A DNA stretch of 64,000 nt from Spirochaetota bacterium (GTDB lineage Bacteria > Spirochaetota > Brachyspiria > Brachyspirales > JACRPF01): NCBI GenBank assembly GCA_016214035.1, contig JACRPF010000018.1, positions 124,001 through 188,000 on the forward strand, in the 5' to 3' direction. Every line of letters starts with the position of its first letter. Position 1 is the first letter of the stretch. The notes under the pieces were generated by a model. It ran no database searches. It worked only from the letters and a program-made list of their open reading frames with translations, and had not been told where the DNA came from. This document shows positions 16,845 through 27,900 of the stretch, in pieces. The position numbers were made by a program, and so were the translations under genes.

Positions 16845-18860
16845 CTACCGCACGACCACCCACCCCGCCCGTGCCGTCACCGCAACCGGAATCTCCACAA
16901 CCCCGTCTTTCACCGAATAACCTACCGCACGCGGAAGCTGTTCGGTCAGGTCTTCGATAACAATAGATGACGGGACCGCATTGTCCGGCAGACGGAATGA
17001 CAGCGTGCTCTGAAAATCCATATCGATGTTCTGCCGCTGATTCATCCGCCAGAACGCGATGACAACGGCGCCGTCGTCGCGCTTCCATGCAAAGTGCTTC
17101 ACGCAGTCATCCCAGTTCTTCGACTGCACATCAATGTCAAGCGGCTTGAACTTTGCGGGGTCGCTGAACATCGACGCCGCGCGGCGGAATGCATAAAAGC
17201 CGGGGAAGCGCCGTTCGGTTTTATGTGACAGGAGTCCCCAATTCGCCTCATATTCGCCGACATTAGGGTCGTCGCATTTGAGATCATACCACATCATAGC
17301 TTCAAGCGGAATGCCGCGCGTGCGGACATCAAAGAGTACGAGCATGAGCCGCGAGATGTAATCGGCCTGTCGCTCACGATCGCGGACGACGGTATAACCG
17401 GACGACGATACGGAATAGCCGATCTCGCTGAGATACAGCGTCAGCGGGCGTTTTGATTTATTGTACCCCTGGATATAGTTCCACGCATAACTGATCTCCT
17501 TGAAAAACCCGTCCGGATCGTTCGCTTCGGCAAAATCGCGACCGCCCTCGGGAGCGGCGCTTAACCGGTATGGGTGCGCGCTGAAACCGTCGGCACACTC
17601 GAGTATGCCGCACTCAAGTATCTTCGTGGTGAACGACAGCGCTTCGCTCTGCTTCGTCGTGCCGAAATTCTTCGCGTCGCCTTTTACCGCCTGATGCCCC
17701 CATCCGGACACCGCGCCTACCAGTACGGGAAGATCGGGCTTCCTCTTTTTTATTATCGCCGTCGCATCGCGGCAGCGGTCGGCATAATCCTTTTCCGATC
17801 CTTTCCAGAAGCCTTCGAGATTCGGTTCATTGCCGTATTCCACGACTGCGACCGATCGATGTGCCAACGCGAGTGCGGCAACCCAGCCAAGAAAGGCGTT
17901 GAACTCAGCCGTTGCATTTGTGGAAAACATCGGTGTGAGCATGACGCGTATGCCGAGTGCGTCATAGGTCGCCAGACACGCATCCACTTTTGCGCGATTG
18001 CGCGCAAGACGTTCAGCACCGGCGGCATTAGTCAACGCTCCCGCGCTGAAAAACCAGGATTGATACAAGGGTTCGCGTATCCAGCCCGCGTTAAGATCGG
18101 ACAGATGCGGCGCCGTGTATGCGATATCCCAATACGGGCTGAAATTGCCGAATACATCGGTGTGTATCATATGACCGCACACGCCGAATAACTGTGCCGG
18201 AATATCAATCTTCCGCACCGCATTGGTCACCGGCGAATACACGATGTCTGCCAGCACCGGAGGTTGTTTCCGCGCACGATCAGCTGCGGCTGCGGCAAGT
18301 TCAGCATCGGGAGCCGGACGTGTGACGAATTTTACGGAAGAGATTACCGTCTGCATGTTGGCTGATTGGAATTCGGTTCGCAGACGACGGCACACGAGCG
18401 GTCGTTCGGGTATGGTGATCCGTATGATCTGCACATTCGTGGCGCGATATGGCACGTCGATAGTGTTATCCGGCACGGCGGCGAACGGCGATGTGCCATC
18501 CGCGCCATAGAGGAGGAGCGCGGCCGGATGACCCGTCCGTTTCTCAACATTCGGATGCACCACGGCTATCTCGATCTCGTCGACATACACCGTCGTATCG
18601 AATGTCCAGTCGACGATATACGGCTTTGCATTCCATTTGCCGAACACCGTATCGGCGCTTCCGGTACCGATGCGTTCATCGGTTAGTTTCGTCCTGGCCG
18701 GGTCCTGCTTGTTCATCTCGGCAAACGACGGCTGCGGCGGATATTCGTACGTCACTCCGGCAAATGTCATTACCGAGCAGCACAGTAACACTGCAATAGT
18801 TGAAATGGCAGCAGGATTTTTTGTACTCATCGATGTTCCTTGTTTCATATCAGCATACAA
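16845..18860 (-). CDS. Clan GH-A glycoside hydrolase (GH39-like) with N-terminal beta-sandwich domain
   Basis: Signal-like N-term; VVEYGNEPNLEGFWKG (acid/base), LYLSEIGYSVSSSG (nucleophile), MWYDLKCDDPNVGEYEANWGLL. Confidence 0.75.
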   Translation of the reverse strand: MYADMKQGTSMSTKNPAAISTIAVLLCCSVMTFAGVTYEYPPQPSFAEMNKQDPARTKLTDERIGTGSADTVFGKWNAKPYIVDWTFDTTVYVDEIEIAVVHPNVEKRTGHPAALLLYGADGTSPFAAVPDNTIDVPYRATNVQIIRITIPERPLVCRRLRTEFQSANMQTVISSVKFVTRPAPDAELAAAAADRARKQPPVLADIVYSPVTNAVRKIDIPAQLFGVCGHMIHTDVFGNFSPYWDIAYTAPHLSDLNAGWIREPLYQSWFFSAGALTNAAGAERLARNRAKVDACLATYDALGIRVMLTPMFSTNATAEFNAFLGWVAALALAHRSVAVVEYGNEPNLEGFWKGSEKDYADRCRDATAIIKKRKPDLPVLVGAVSGWGHQAVKGDAKNFGTTKQSEALSFTTKILECGILECADGFSAHPYRLSAAPEGGRDFAEANDPDGFFKEISYAWNYIQGYNKSKRPLTLYLSEIGYSVSSSGYTVVRDRERQADYISRLMLVLFDVRTRGIPLEAMMWYDLKCDDPNVGEYEANWGLLSHKTERRFPGFYAFRRAASMFSDPAKFKPLDIDVQSKNWDDCVKHFAWKRDDGAVVIAFWRMNQRQNIDMDFQSTLSFRLPDNAVPSSIVIEDLTEQLPRAVGYSVKDGVVEIPVAVTARAGWVVVR

Positions 18861-18863
18861 TAC

Positions 18864-21287
18864 TTACGGCAGTTTATAGCGCTTCTTCCAATTCGGCACA
18901 CCGTCAACCTCGGCGTATTCATCGGAGACGAACGGCGGGAGTTCGCCGAACAGTTCTTTATACATATCGTTGCATCTGCTCGAGAATCCGTACGTGAACC
19001 GGTCGGTGCGATACGGCTTGTCGGTTATCCACTCCGGCGGTCGCATTTCGACGACGGTTTTTCCGCCGCGCTTTATCTCAACGTTCACCGGACCTGTCTC
19101 CATCGGTATCTGAACGCTCGAAAATCCCGCCGGCGCATCGGCGCGTTTCTTTCCGTTAACCCAAAGCTCCGCGGGCAATTCGAGTATCGCCGCCGCGTCG
19201 ATGATATCCTGTGCCGGTATCATCATATCACGTACATCGGGAGGGATATGCCAATAGGGCACCTGAAGTTCGATAGTGTACAGTGACGGAACGGCATTGT
19301 GCGGATATTTACGGTAGAACGCGAAGGCCACATCGCCTTTCACCGTCTGCGGCGATTTGCGCCAGATGTTCTTGTAATACTGAAGCAGCAGCGAATACGC
19401 GAAATTGTGGTTTATTTCCGGCGCCAGGTGATGCCCCTCGGGATAATCGTTCCAGGTCACATAGCTTATGAATGATGCATCGTTGGTGGCGGCCCGTTCC
19501 AGAAGCCCGCGGAACGATACCGCGCCTGCGAGCGGGATATACCACGTCATGACATCCTTCACCGAAAGTTTCCGGATGTCGCGCTCGAAATGGAACATCT
19601 GCTTTTTATCTTTCGAAAATACTTTCGAATCGTAAAAGTCAGTGAGTACCGCCTGCCCGTACGAACGCTGACGTTTTCGGGCGGTATCGATGATATAGTT
19701 CCAGTCCTTATCCTCGTCCGGAGTCACCACATCGGCGAATCCTGCGCCCGCGGGAAAATAATCGAAAACAGCGTTCACATAGCGCCGGAAAAAATCACCG
19801 ATATCGCCCACGTCTTTGCCTTTCGACGCCACGCGCATATGCTCGCTCGCCGACAGATGATAGACAAACGCAGCATTCACGCCCACGGCGTCGGCAAGAC
19901 TGTCATACGCTTCGGCAAGCGCCTTCATGTTCACCTCGATATCTTTCTTCGTGAAAAGGTCGGCGGTATTTTTCACCCCGTCGGCAAGACCTTCCGTCGA
20001 CCAGGTAAAGAACACCACGCGTCCGTCGGGTGCGCGCAGCCAGTGCGTAGAATCCTTCGTCGCGTTATACAATGTACGTATGCGCCGGGACCACGACGCT
20101 ATCTTCACCGCTGACGTCTCCGGCAGATTGGGATGCGACAGACAGAGCGTCAATTTGAAGTCGATATTGATGCGGTCGAGGACTTTGAAGAATGACTTTA
20201 TCATCTCATTGTTATTCTCAGCCTGCTGCTCGCCGCCGGCTCCGGATTCAAAATACTGATAATAGAAATGGAAACCGTCGATGCCGAGCCGTTTCGCCGT
20301 GCGCAGTTCGTATTCGATCACTTCCTCACGGGTCTTATTGCTGAGGTAATGCCCCGAGAGCACGCGGTACCGCGCCGCACCGCCGATATTCCCCGTAGGA
20401 CCGTCCGGACGGTACTGCACCGGATCGAGCAGCCACAGCGCTTCGGATGCCATGTTGAGCGTGGTCATGTAATGCGCGATGACCGGTTTCCCCGAGAACA
20501 CGGGCTTTGCGAGCACCGGCCTGTCTTTCTCGAGCGATATTTTTTTAACAGCAGAAGCAACAGCAACACCCGATGTATCCGCTACTGATAAATCATTCAT
20601 CAGCGCGGCGATCTCCCCCGGTGCAAGTGCACGTATATGAACGCGCACCTCGTCGACAATGCCCTTGAACGTATTTTTACCGATGCCGCCGATGGCGATG
20701 AGATTCGGATATTTGCGCATCTCACCGGCGAGTTTTGCCGACGCCGCTTTTTTCCCGTCCACATAGAGCGTCAATTCCCGGTCCGCATACACCGCGGCGA
20801 GGTGATACCACCGGTCGAACGGCAGCGGTTCTGTTTTTACATTGAGCTTTCCCGCGCCGCCCTGCGGAGACCATATCGCAAAACCGAATGTGTTCACGCC
20901 GTTCTCCGAGTTCGCCATCAGCCCGGCATGATACCCGGGCTTCCCGATGATGATGCGCTCACCTCCGGTCTGCTCACCGTCAGGCTTCACCCAGGCGGAA
21001 AACGTAAAGGGCTTATCTTCAGCGCCCTGACGGAGAAATTCATCCTCGACGAATACGGTAACACCGGCCTCTTTTCCATTGAAATACAGCGCTCCGCCGA
21101 TCTTACCTTCAACCCATGAAGGTTTTCCGGTGAATGTACCGTGACTTTTTTTCGCCGACAGATCGACCGGGCTATTGCCTTTGCCGTCATTGAAACTCCA
21201 GTAACCGAGAAGCCCGTCGTCGACAGCACCGGACAGTGTAATTACAGCAAGAGCGATCGACATTACATAATACAACGGACGCAGCAT
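18864..21287 (-). CDS. LamG-domain + GH71-like (alpha-1,3-glucanase-like) glycoside hydrolase
   Basis: LamG GLLGYWSFNDGKGN...IVDEVRVHIRALAPGEI; GH71-like core PVIAHYMTTLN, RTAKRLGIDGFHFYYQ, FISYVTWNDYPEGHHLAPE. Confidence 0.7.
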   Translation of the reverse strand: MLRPLYYVMSIALAVITLSGAVDDGLLGYWSFNDGKGNSPVDLSAKKSHGTFTGKPSWVEGKIGGALYFNGKEAGVTVFVEDEFLRQGAEDKPFTFSAWVKPDGEQTGGERIIIGKPGYHAGLMANSENGVNTFGFAIWSPQGGAGKLNVKTEPLPFDRWYHLAAVYADRELTLYVDGKKAASAKLAGEMRKYPNLIAIGGIGKNTFKGIVDEVRVHIRALAPGEIAALMNDLSVADTSGVAVASAVKKISLEKDRPVLAKPVFSGKPVIAHYMTTLNMASEALWLLDPVQYRPDGPTGNIGGAARYRVLSGHYLSNKTREEVIEYELRTAKRLGIDGFHFYYQYFESGAGGEQQAENNNEMIKSFFKVLDRINIDFKLTLCLSHPNLPETSAVKIASWSRRIRTLYNATKDSTHWLRAPDGRVVFFTWSTEGLADGVKNTADLFTKKDIEVNMKALAEAYDSLADAVGVNAAFVYHLSASEHMRVASKGKDVGDIGDFFRRYVNAVFDYFPAGAGFADVVTPDEDKDWNYIIDTARKRQRSYGQAVLTDFYDSKVFSKDKKQMFHFERDIRKLSVKDVMTWYIPLAGAVSFRGLLERAATNDASFISYVTWNDYPEGHHLAPEINHNFAYSLLLQYYKNIWRKSPQTVKGDVAFAFYRKYPHNAVPSLYTIELQVPYWHIPPDVRDMMIPAQDIIDAAAILELPAELWVNGKKRADAPAGFSSVQIPMETGPVNVEIKRGGKTVVEMRPPEWITDKPYRTDRFTYGFSSRCNDMYKELFGELPPFVSDEYAEVDGVPNWKKRYKLP

Positions 21288-21306
21288 AGTAATCTCCCGC
21301 GCTTTG

Positions 21307-24300
21307 TTATTTCAGAATGATGCTCGGCCACAGTTTCGGGTCGCGGGCATTGCCGAGCCCCTGCGTAAGCCACAGCCAGCCCTTGCGCCCCTCGCCGTCA
21401 TTGTCATTAACGATAAAATTGAACGAGAACACATCCGAACCGATGTATTTGCGCAGAAGCACGACCTCGTATACCGTTGTTTTTGCGACATCATCTCGGG
21501 TTACCGAAGCCTTTATCTCGTCGGACGCAATGGACAGCGTCTTATCGCCGGGGCCGCGCTTATACATCAGCACCTTGCCGCCGGAAAGCCCAACATCATA
21601 CAAAACAGAATCCGCCGCACCGTCTTTCGATACGGCGAACTGTACGCTGTCGGCGCTCCAGAGCTTATCGTCCGTTTCGTTCTGAAAATGGATATCATCT
21701 TTCACAACAAAGAGGAGATACAGTGAGGTATCGTCATATGCGAGTTTTGCGGTCACGGAATGATCGTCGGCGTTGCGCCAGTGCATGTTGCGCCGCGTGG
21801 GATCGAACTCGAACAGATTGACGACATCCTTCAGCTCTTTTCGTTCGGCGAACACCGATACATGCTTCCATGCGTTCATTCCCGCACCCGGCATAAACCT
21901 GCCTTTCGCCGCGAGCGGCATTGAATACCGCATCGATGCCTTCGCCTGACCGATAGTCTCGCCGCTGCCGGTAAGCGTCACCGTTATCATATCCGATGCG
22001 CCGCCCAAGGATGGCGTACGCATAACCGCTTCAAGTGTCTTCGTTCCCGACGCCGGGAGCGATACCGGAATGTTGTCCGGCGTTACCGTTCCGCGGAAAA
22101 GCTCGGACGGCACAATTCGCAGTGACGCATCGAGCGGTTTCGCGAACGGGTTTATCACCGTGATTTTCACTTTGTTGTCGGTATCGAGCAGCACCGGCAC
22201 GATGTCCGCAATGGATATGACCTTGGGTCCAAGCGATACGGATGCTGCTGCGCCCGTTTTCTTCCAGCGCACATACACCGGCAGCTTGCTCAGATTGACG
22301 GCAACCTTGCCGTCCCTGACGAGAGCGGCTTTTGCACGCCCGATGCAGTCGGTAACGACGGCATCGGCAGACCCGACGGACAGATAGGTCAGCTGCTCGA
22401 CGTCCCGCTTGCACCATATCACACAGACGGCTTCGGCATCATTCTCGAACAGATGTGCCGTGAGCCCCTCACCCACATCGGGTGATGACGCGAAACGAAG
22501 TCCGCGGAGCTGACGGAGCAATGCATGATAGGCCAGATACGCCGGTTTGGGTTCCTGATAATTCCTGTCGTTGTAACGTATCATGCCGAAGTTGTGCTCA
22601 CCTTCTTTCGGGTCCGGTCCGTCACAAAGGAGGTCGTACCAGAAATATGACTTATGACCTTCTGCCTGCACCGAGACGATCTTCTTGATGAGCATCTCCG
22701 CCTGGTCGCTTTCGGTCTGGCGGCCAACCGTGGTGTAACCGCTCTCATTGTCCCAGAACGGTATACCGGCAAGATCGAATTTTTTCATCTGCTCACGGAG
22801 CTTCGGGAATTTCTGTTCGTAAAGCTCGTTCATGTTGCCGTGCGCATGATACGCATAGATGTCGATGTTTTTCCCGATCGCTTTGAGGAAACGGTCGGTC
22901 CTGTCGAAGCTGATATCGGTAAGACCGCGCGACGGCCGGTCGATGAATGCCCAGCCTGAGTTCATCACTTTGAGCGTCGGATCGATTGCCTTGATGCGTT
23001 TATACGTCTCCTGATAGAGTTCAATGTAACGGTCGAACTCGTCGGGCCAGAACCCCCAGTCCGCTTCATTCCACACTTCCCATGTCCTGAGACGGTCCTT
23101 GTACCTCGTCACCGTCTTTTCCACATAATTGTAAAACGGCGTGAAATCATCGGAGATACGGCCCTTGCCGTCTTTACTTGCCCACCCGACAAAATAATCA
23201 AGAATAGGCGCCGGCGTCACACCGACGGCCAGATGATTTTCCACGAGCTTATCGAGATTTTCCCATTTCCATTCACCCCGTTTCGGCTCAACGCCGCCCC
23301 AGGTGAAATCCCAGCGGAGCATGTCGACTCCCAAATACAGAAGCCAGCCGTAGTAGGGGCTTTTCGGATCGAGCTGGGCTCCGCCCGGATGCGCGCACAT
23401 GGCGTAGATGAAATCCCCCGGCTTTGCACGCGCCGTATTTTTTCCGTCGACGATGCCGAAGGATACCGTCTTCTGTTCACCGATGGGGTTCCCGTATGTG
23501 TCTTCGGCGCTCAACGTCACGGTATAATATCCCGTATCCGTCTTTTCCGCGGAGAGCGGCATTTTTATTTCTTTCACTTCGGTGCCTTTCACGGCAACAG
23601 TCTCCTGATGCCGCTGCACCGTACCGCCGAAAAAGTCCTTCACCTCGGCGGTGAGCGCGGCGGTAACGTCATTACCCACAAGCCCCGAATAGCTGAGCAC
23701 GAATTCCGGCGACTGGCCTCTGGCGAAAAGATAGATCTTTTTGTCAGGTATTTTTATATCAAGTGCGGCTATCTTTTTCAGCGCATCAAGTTCACCGAGC
23801 GCGCCGGCGGAAATATGGCGGATATCATCAATATACACACTGCCCCCTTTTTCACCTTCCACGATGACGTTCATCCCCTGGAGCGGCAGATCGAGTTTTT
23901 TATCATTATTCCCGCCCCAGATACTGTCGAACTCGCCGTTGGGCGCATGATCGATGCGGAAATCTTTTTTTACCCACTCGCCGCGTTTCAGCTTCATCGA
24001 CGTGGTCTGAAACGTCTCGTTCTTCGCGTCATGAATGCGGAGCTTTATCCATATATTATCATCCGGCGTAAATACCGACAGCGACAGCGCGCTTCCCGCC
24101 ACGATGGCGTCGAAACCAGTGAGATAATCATAGAGCCGGTACTCGGCGAATCCGCGGCTGTCATAGGTGCAATCCACGCGAAGCGCTTTTTTACCGGACA
24201 GAACATGATCTGCTGAAACCTGCGCTTTCGTCTCAAGTATTTTCTGTTTATACGCCGGTTCAATAGACTCGGGGCCTTTCGAAAAATCGGCAATCACCGT

Positions 24301-24927
24301 GCCGCTGTCCTTGCCGATGCGCCCCGTCGGAAGTTTCACCGCTTTCGCCGGAGCGGGAATATACGTGACATCGTCGATGAACACCGCGCCATCGCCGGAA
24401 CCCTCAACGAGTACAACGCCGAGGCGTGCAGGATAATCGATCGTTTTATTGTTGTCACCGCCCCACACACCCTCGATCATGCCCTTGTCGTTCTCATCGA
24501 TACGGAACGTCTTTTTCTGCCATTCGCCGTTCATGACGAACTTCGATGTCTGAAACGTCTCTCCTTTGCTGTCGTAGATCCTGAACTTCAACCAGATATT
24601 TTTTCCGGTGGTTTTTGCCGCAATGGAAAACGATGCCCCTGAACCGGTAAGCTTGAAGCCTTTCGGAAAATGTTCATCAAGCACATATTCAGCGTACACC
24701 CCCCCTTTTTCCTCGAACGAATACGTCAGTTTGAGACACTTGCCGCCGGACAATGCAGTCTCCGCGGTTATCGCGCCGGCGGTATCGATGACGCCTTTTG
24801 CCTTATACGCCGGCATTACCGGCTTTGCATCGCCTTCAAATCCGGCGATGAGCTGCGGCGTCTGCGCGTGAACACCGCACACACCAAACGCCAGCACCAC
24901 GGTAAGCAGTAATATGCATTGTTTCAT
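21307..24927 (-). CDS. Multi-modular clan GH-A enzyme (paralog A): 2x N-terminal GETFQT/WGG modules, GH39-like core, C-terminal CBM9/DOMON-like domain
   Basis: Start at MKQCILLLTVV (24927), giving a signal peptide. YKDRLRTWEVWNEADWGFWP, PFWDNESGYTTVGRQT; C-term LAYDDTSLYLLFVVKDDIHFQNETDDKLWSADSVQFAVS. Confidence 0.8.
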   Translation of the reverse strand: MKQCILLLTVVLAFGVCGVHAQTPQLIAGFEGDAKPVMPAYKAKGVIDTAGAITAETALSGGKCLKLTYSFEEKGGVYAEYVLDEHFPKGFKLTGSGASFSIAAKTTGKNIWLKFRIYDSKGETFQTSKFVMNGEWQKKTFRIDENDKGMIEGVWGGDNNKTIDYPARLGVVLVEGSGDGAVFIDDVTYIPAPAKAVKLPTGRIGKDSGTVIADFSKGPESIEPAYKQKILETKAQVSADHVLSGKKALRVDCTYDSRGFAEYRLYDYLTGFDAIVAGSALSLSVFTPDDNIWIKLRIHDAKNETFQTTSMKLKRGEWVKKDFRIDHAPNGEFDSIWGGNNDKKLDLPLQGMNVIVEGEKGGSVYIDDIRHISAGALGELDALKKIAALDIKIPDKKIYLFARGQSPEFVLSYSGLVGNDVTAALTAEVKDFFGGTVQRHQETVAVKGTEVKEIKMPLSAEKTDTGYYTVTLSAEDTYGNPIGEQKTVSFGIVDGKNTARAKPGDFIYAMCAHPGGAQLDPKSPYYGWLLYLGVDMLRWDFTWGGVEPKRGEWKWENLDKLVENHLAVGVTPAPILDYFVGWASKDGKGRISDDFTPFYNYVEKTVTRYKDRLRTWEVWNEADWGFWPDEFDRYIELYQETYKRIKAIDPTLKVMNSGWAFIDRPSRGLTDISFDRTDRFLKAIGKNIDIYAYHAHGNMNELYEQKFPKLREQMKKFDLAGIPFWDNESGYTTVGRQTESDQAEMLIKKIVSVQAEGHKSYFWYDLLCDGPDPKEGEHNFGMIRYNDRNYQEPKPAYLAYHALLRQLRGLRFASSPDVGEGLTAHLFENDAEAVCVIWCKRDVEQLTYLSVGSADAVVTDCIGRAKAALVRDGKVAVNLSKLPVYVRWKKTGAAASVSLGPKVISIADIVPVLLDTDNKVKITVINPFAKPLDASLRIVPSELFRGTVTPDNIPVSLPASGTKTLEAVMRTPSLGGASDMITVTLTGSGETIGQAKASMRYSMPLAAKGRFMPGAGMNAWKHVSVFAERKELKDVVNLFEFDPTRRNMHWRNADDHSVTAKLAYDDTSLYLLFVVKDDIHFQNETDDKLWSADSVQFAVSKDGAADSVLYDVGLSGGKVLMYKRGPGDKTLSIASDEIKASVTRDDVAKTTVYEVVLLRKYIGSDVFSFNFIVNDNDGEGRKGWLWLTQGLGNARDPKLWPSIILK

Positions 24928-24941
24928 ATTCAGATTCTCCG

Positions 24942-27900
24942 CTATTTTTTCAGATCGATGCGTGTCCACAGCACCGGCTTTTTCGATTCGCCGATGCCCG
25001 CTTCCCACTGCAGCCATCCTTTGCGTCCATCTCCGTCATTGTCGTTGACGATGAAATTCACCGCGGCAAGCGACGAATATATTGTACGCGAAACGGCAAC
25101 CTCATACACGGTGCGTTTCGCCGCCTCGTCGCGCTTCACCGCGGCGGTTATCTCGCCCGGTTTCGGCGTACCCCAGGTGGTCCCCATGACGAGTCCGTCA
25201 CGACGGTAAATAACCGGCGCTCCGCCGACAAGCGCGATGTCATAGATAACCATATTCGTCTCGCCGTCGGGTGAAATGCCGAACTGCAGCGAATCCGCCT
25301 TCCAAAGGTCTTCGGGTTTCTCTTTCTGCTCATGGATATTATCATTGACGATAACCGCAAGATAATAATTCGCAGTGTCGTACGAGAAATATCCCGAAGC
25401 GCTGTGGTCGGTCTTCCCTTTCCATTTCATATCAGGCCGGTTCGGGTCGAACGCAAACAGTTCCTTCACATCCTGCGCCGTCGACAATTCGACGACCGGC
25501 GCACCCGTCCATTCCGATGCGACGCCGTCTACAGCCACACCCTGCTTTGATGCAATACCGAGTACATATTTTACCGCAATCGATGCGGAACCGAGCTCTC
25601 TGCCGTCAGCAGCAAGCGATACTTTCAGATTGTCGTTCCGCGCACCGGACTTCATCGTCCTGACCTCGAACTCGGCCGTTGCCGACTTACCCGCGGCGAT
25701 ATTCAATGACCGCGCTGCGGGAGTTATCGTGCCCGGAAATGCGCCTACCGAAGTAAGCGACAGAGTTCCATTGAACGCGGCATCGAATGGATTGAACACC
25801 GTCACGGGGCTGGTTACCGGTTTACCGTCTGCAAGCGCCACAAATTGCGGAGCGTTCATAAGAGGAAATGCTCCGGTCACTTTCGATCCGTCAGTGCGCT
25901 TCCACTTCAGATACAGCGGTGTCTCGCTGAACGGAACGGCGATGCGGCCGCCCACCACGGATATCTTCTGCGCATTCCCCATCATATCCATTGCGGATAC
26001 ATCCCGCACATTGCCTGCAGACAGATAGAGCGTCTTTTCGCCGGGCACTTCCTGCCAGACAACGGCGATCTCATCCTCACCTTTGCCGAACACGTAACAG
26101 GAGAGATTCTCCCCTAAAACCGGAGCATCCTTCGCGGTGAATCCGCGCATTGTCCTGATGAACGAGTGATACGCAGCGAAAGCCGGTTTTGGTTCACGCC
26201 AATTATTGCGGATCAGCCCGAAATTATGTTCGTTGTATGTCGGGTCCACTCCGTCATTGATGTAATCGTATACGAAGAACGCCTTGTAATTCATCGCCTG
26301 TGCGAACGCCATCATTTTTATGATCTGCTCTGCCTGTGTGCGCTCCGAACGTCCTGCCTGCGTGGCGTAACCGAACTCGGTGAGCCAGCGCGGCACGGTT
26401 TTCGGCATCTTGTAGCGGGCATACCACTCATCAACTTTATCGTGCTTGCGCTTGAGCGCGCCGATGGTATCGTACGAATGAAAATTAAAGACTTCATATT
26501 TCCCGTCAGCGGCGGCCAGGAATTTCTCGATCTTGCCCATGCGCTCGTCAAACGCGAACGCCCACCCGGGCGTGATGACCTTGAGCGACGGGTCGATCTT
26601 TTTTATCCGCTTCTGCGACTCAAGATACAGTTCGATAAATTTTTCCGGCGTACCGTTCCAAAAACCGGTAAGGTCCGGCTCATTCCAGACCTCCCACACG
26701 GGAAGCCTATTTTTGAAAACACCGATGGTCTTTTCAACATACGTATAGAACGGCGATAGATCGGCGGGCGGCACGTTCTTCATCTTTTCCATATCCGCAT
26801 CGGCGGGATATATCCAGCGCACGAAGTAATCGAGGATTGGAAGCATGGTCATATTCAGCTTGCGATGATTATCCACGAGCGAATTATACACATCGAAATT
26901 GAACTCGCCTTTCTTCGGCTCAAGCCAGCTCCAGGAAAAATCGATGCGCACCGCATCCACGCCGAGCATGTCGAGAATGCGCCAGTACGGTTTATTGGTT
27001 TCATCGGCGTTGGTGGTTCCGCGATAATGCGCGCAGACACCGTATAAAATATCATCCTGCTTTGCACGCGCGATGTTTTTCCCGGCGAGTACGGCGAACG
27101 AGAATGCGGTTCTGGCGATGGGCAGCCCGTTCGTAGTACGCGCGCTTGCGGTGCAATAATACACGCCGGTACCCGTTGCCGTATCGAACGACAGCGGCAG
27201 ATTTTTCTTTTCGCGCGCCGCGAACGCAAGTGTCTTTTCCTTGCGGTAGACACTATTGTTGAATACATCGCGAACATCGATTTCAATGGTCACCGGCATA
27301 TCCATACGTATGCGGTTGCGATACTGGAAGGCAAAGGAACACGGTTCACCTTGGTACCAATAATACAGATCCTTGTTCGCGTTCATCAGTGCGATATCAC
27401 CGGCTTTTGCAAGTGCAGCAAGCAGCGCGGCATGATCGGCGCTTTGATAAGCGATATCGTCGATGTACACGACACCATCACCCGTACCTTCAACAACGAT
27501 GCGGTCGAGTTTTGCGGGAAGATCGATCTTTCTGTTCTTGTCGCCGCCCCATGCGTCCTCGAAATCCTCTTTTGTCATCTCGGCAAGCTGTATGGTCTTC
27601 TGCCGCCATTCGCCGCCGCCCAGCGTAAGCCGCGTTGACTGAAACGTCTCTCCGCTCGCGTCGATGAAACGGAGTTTTATCCACACGTCCTTTGCGCTGC
27701 TCATAGCCCGGACGGAGACGCCCCCCGCTTCGGTTATCGGCGTTTTCGCAAGCACATCGCGCACCGGCACATCGACGTACGCTTTCGGATAATAACTGAA
27801 TGCCACACGCAGCGATTTGCTGCCGCTATGTGCGGCTTCACCGGATATACCTATCTCCGCCTTCTTCACCGCGCTTTTAAGCCGTTCTTCAATACCCGGT

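Noticed and set aside
23233-24216. 327-aa plus-strand ORF inside the paralog A GH gene
   Set aside because: Antisense shadow of a clearly coding minus-strand gene; composition typical of a mirrored codon frame, no recognisable domains.
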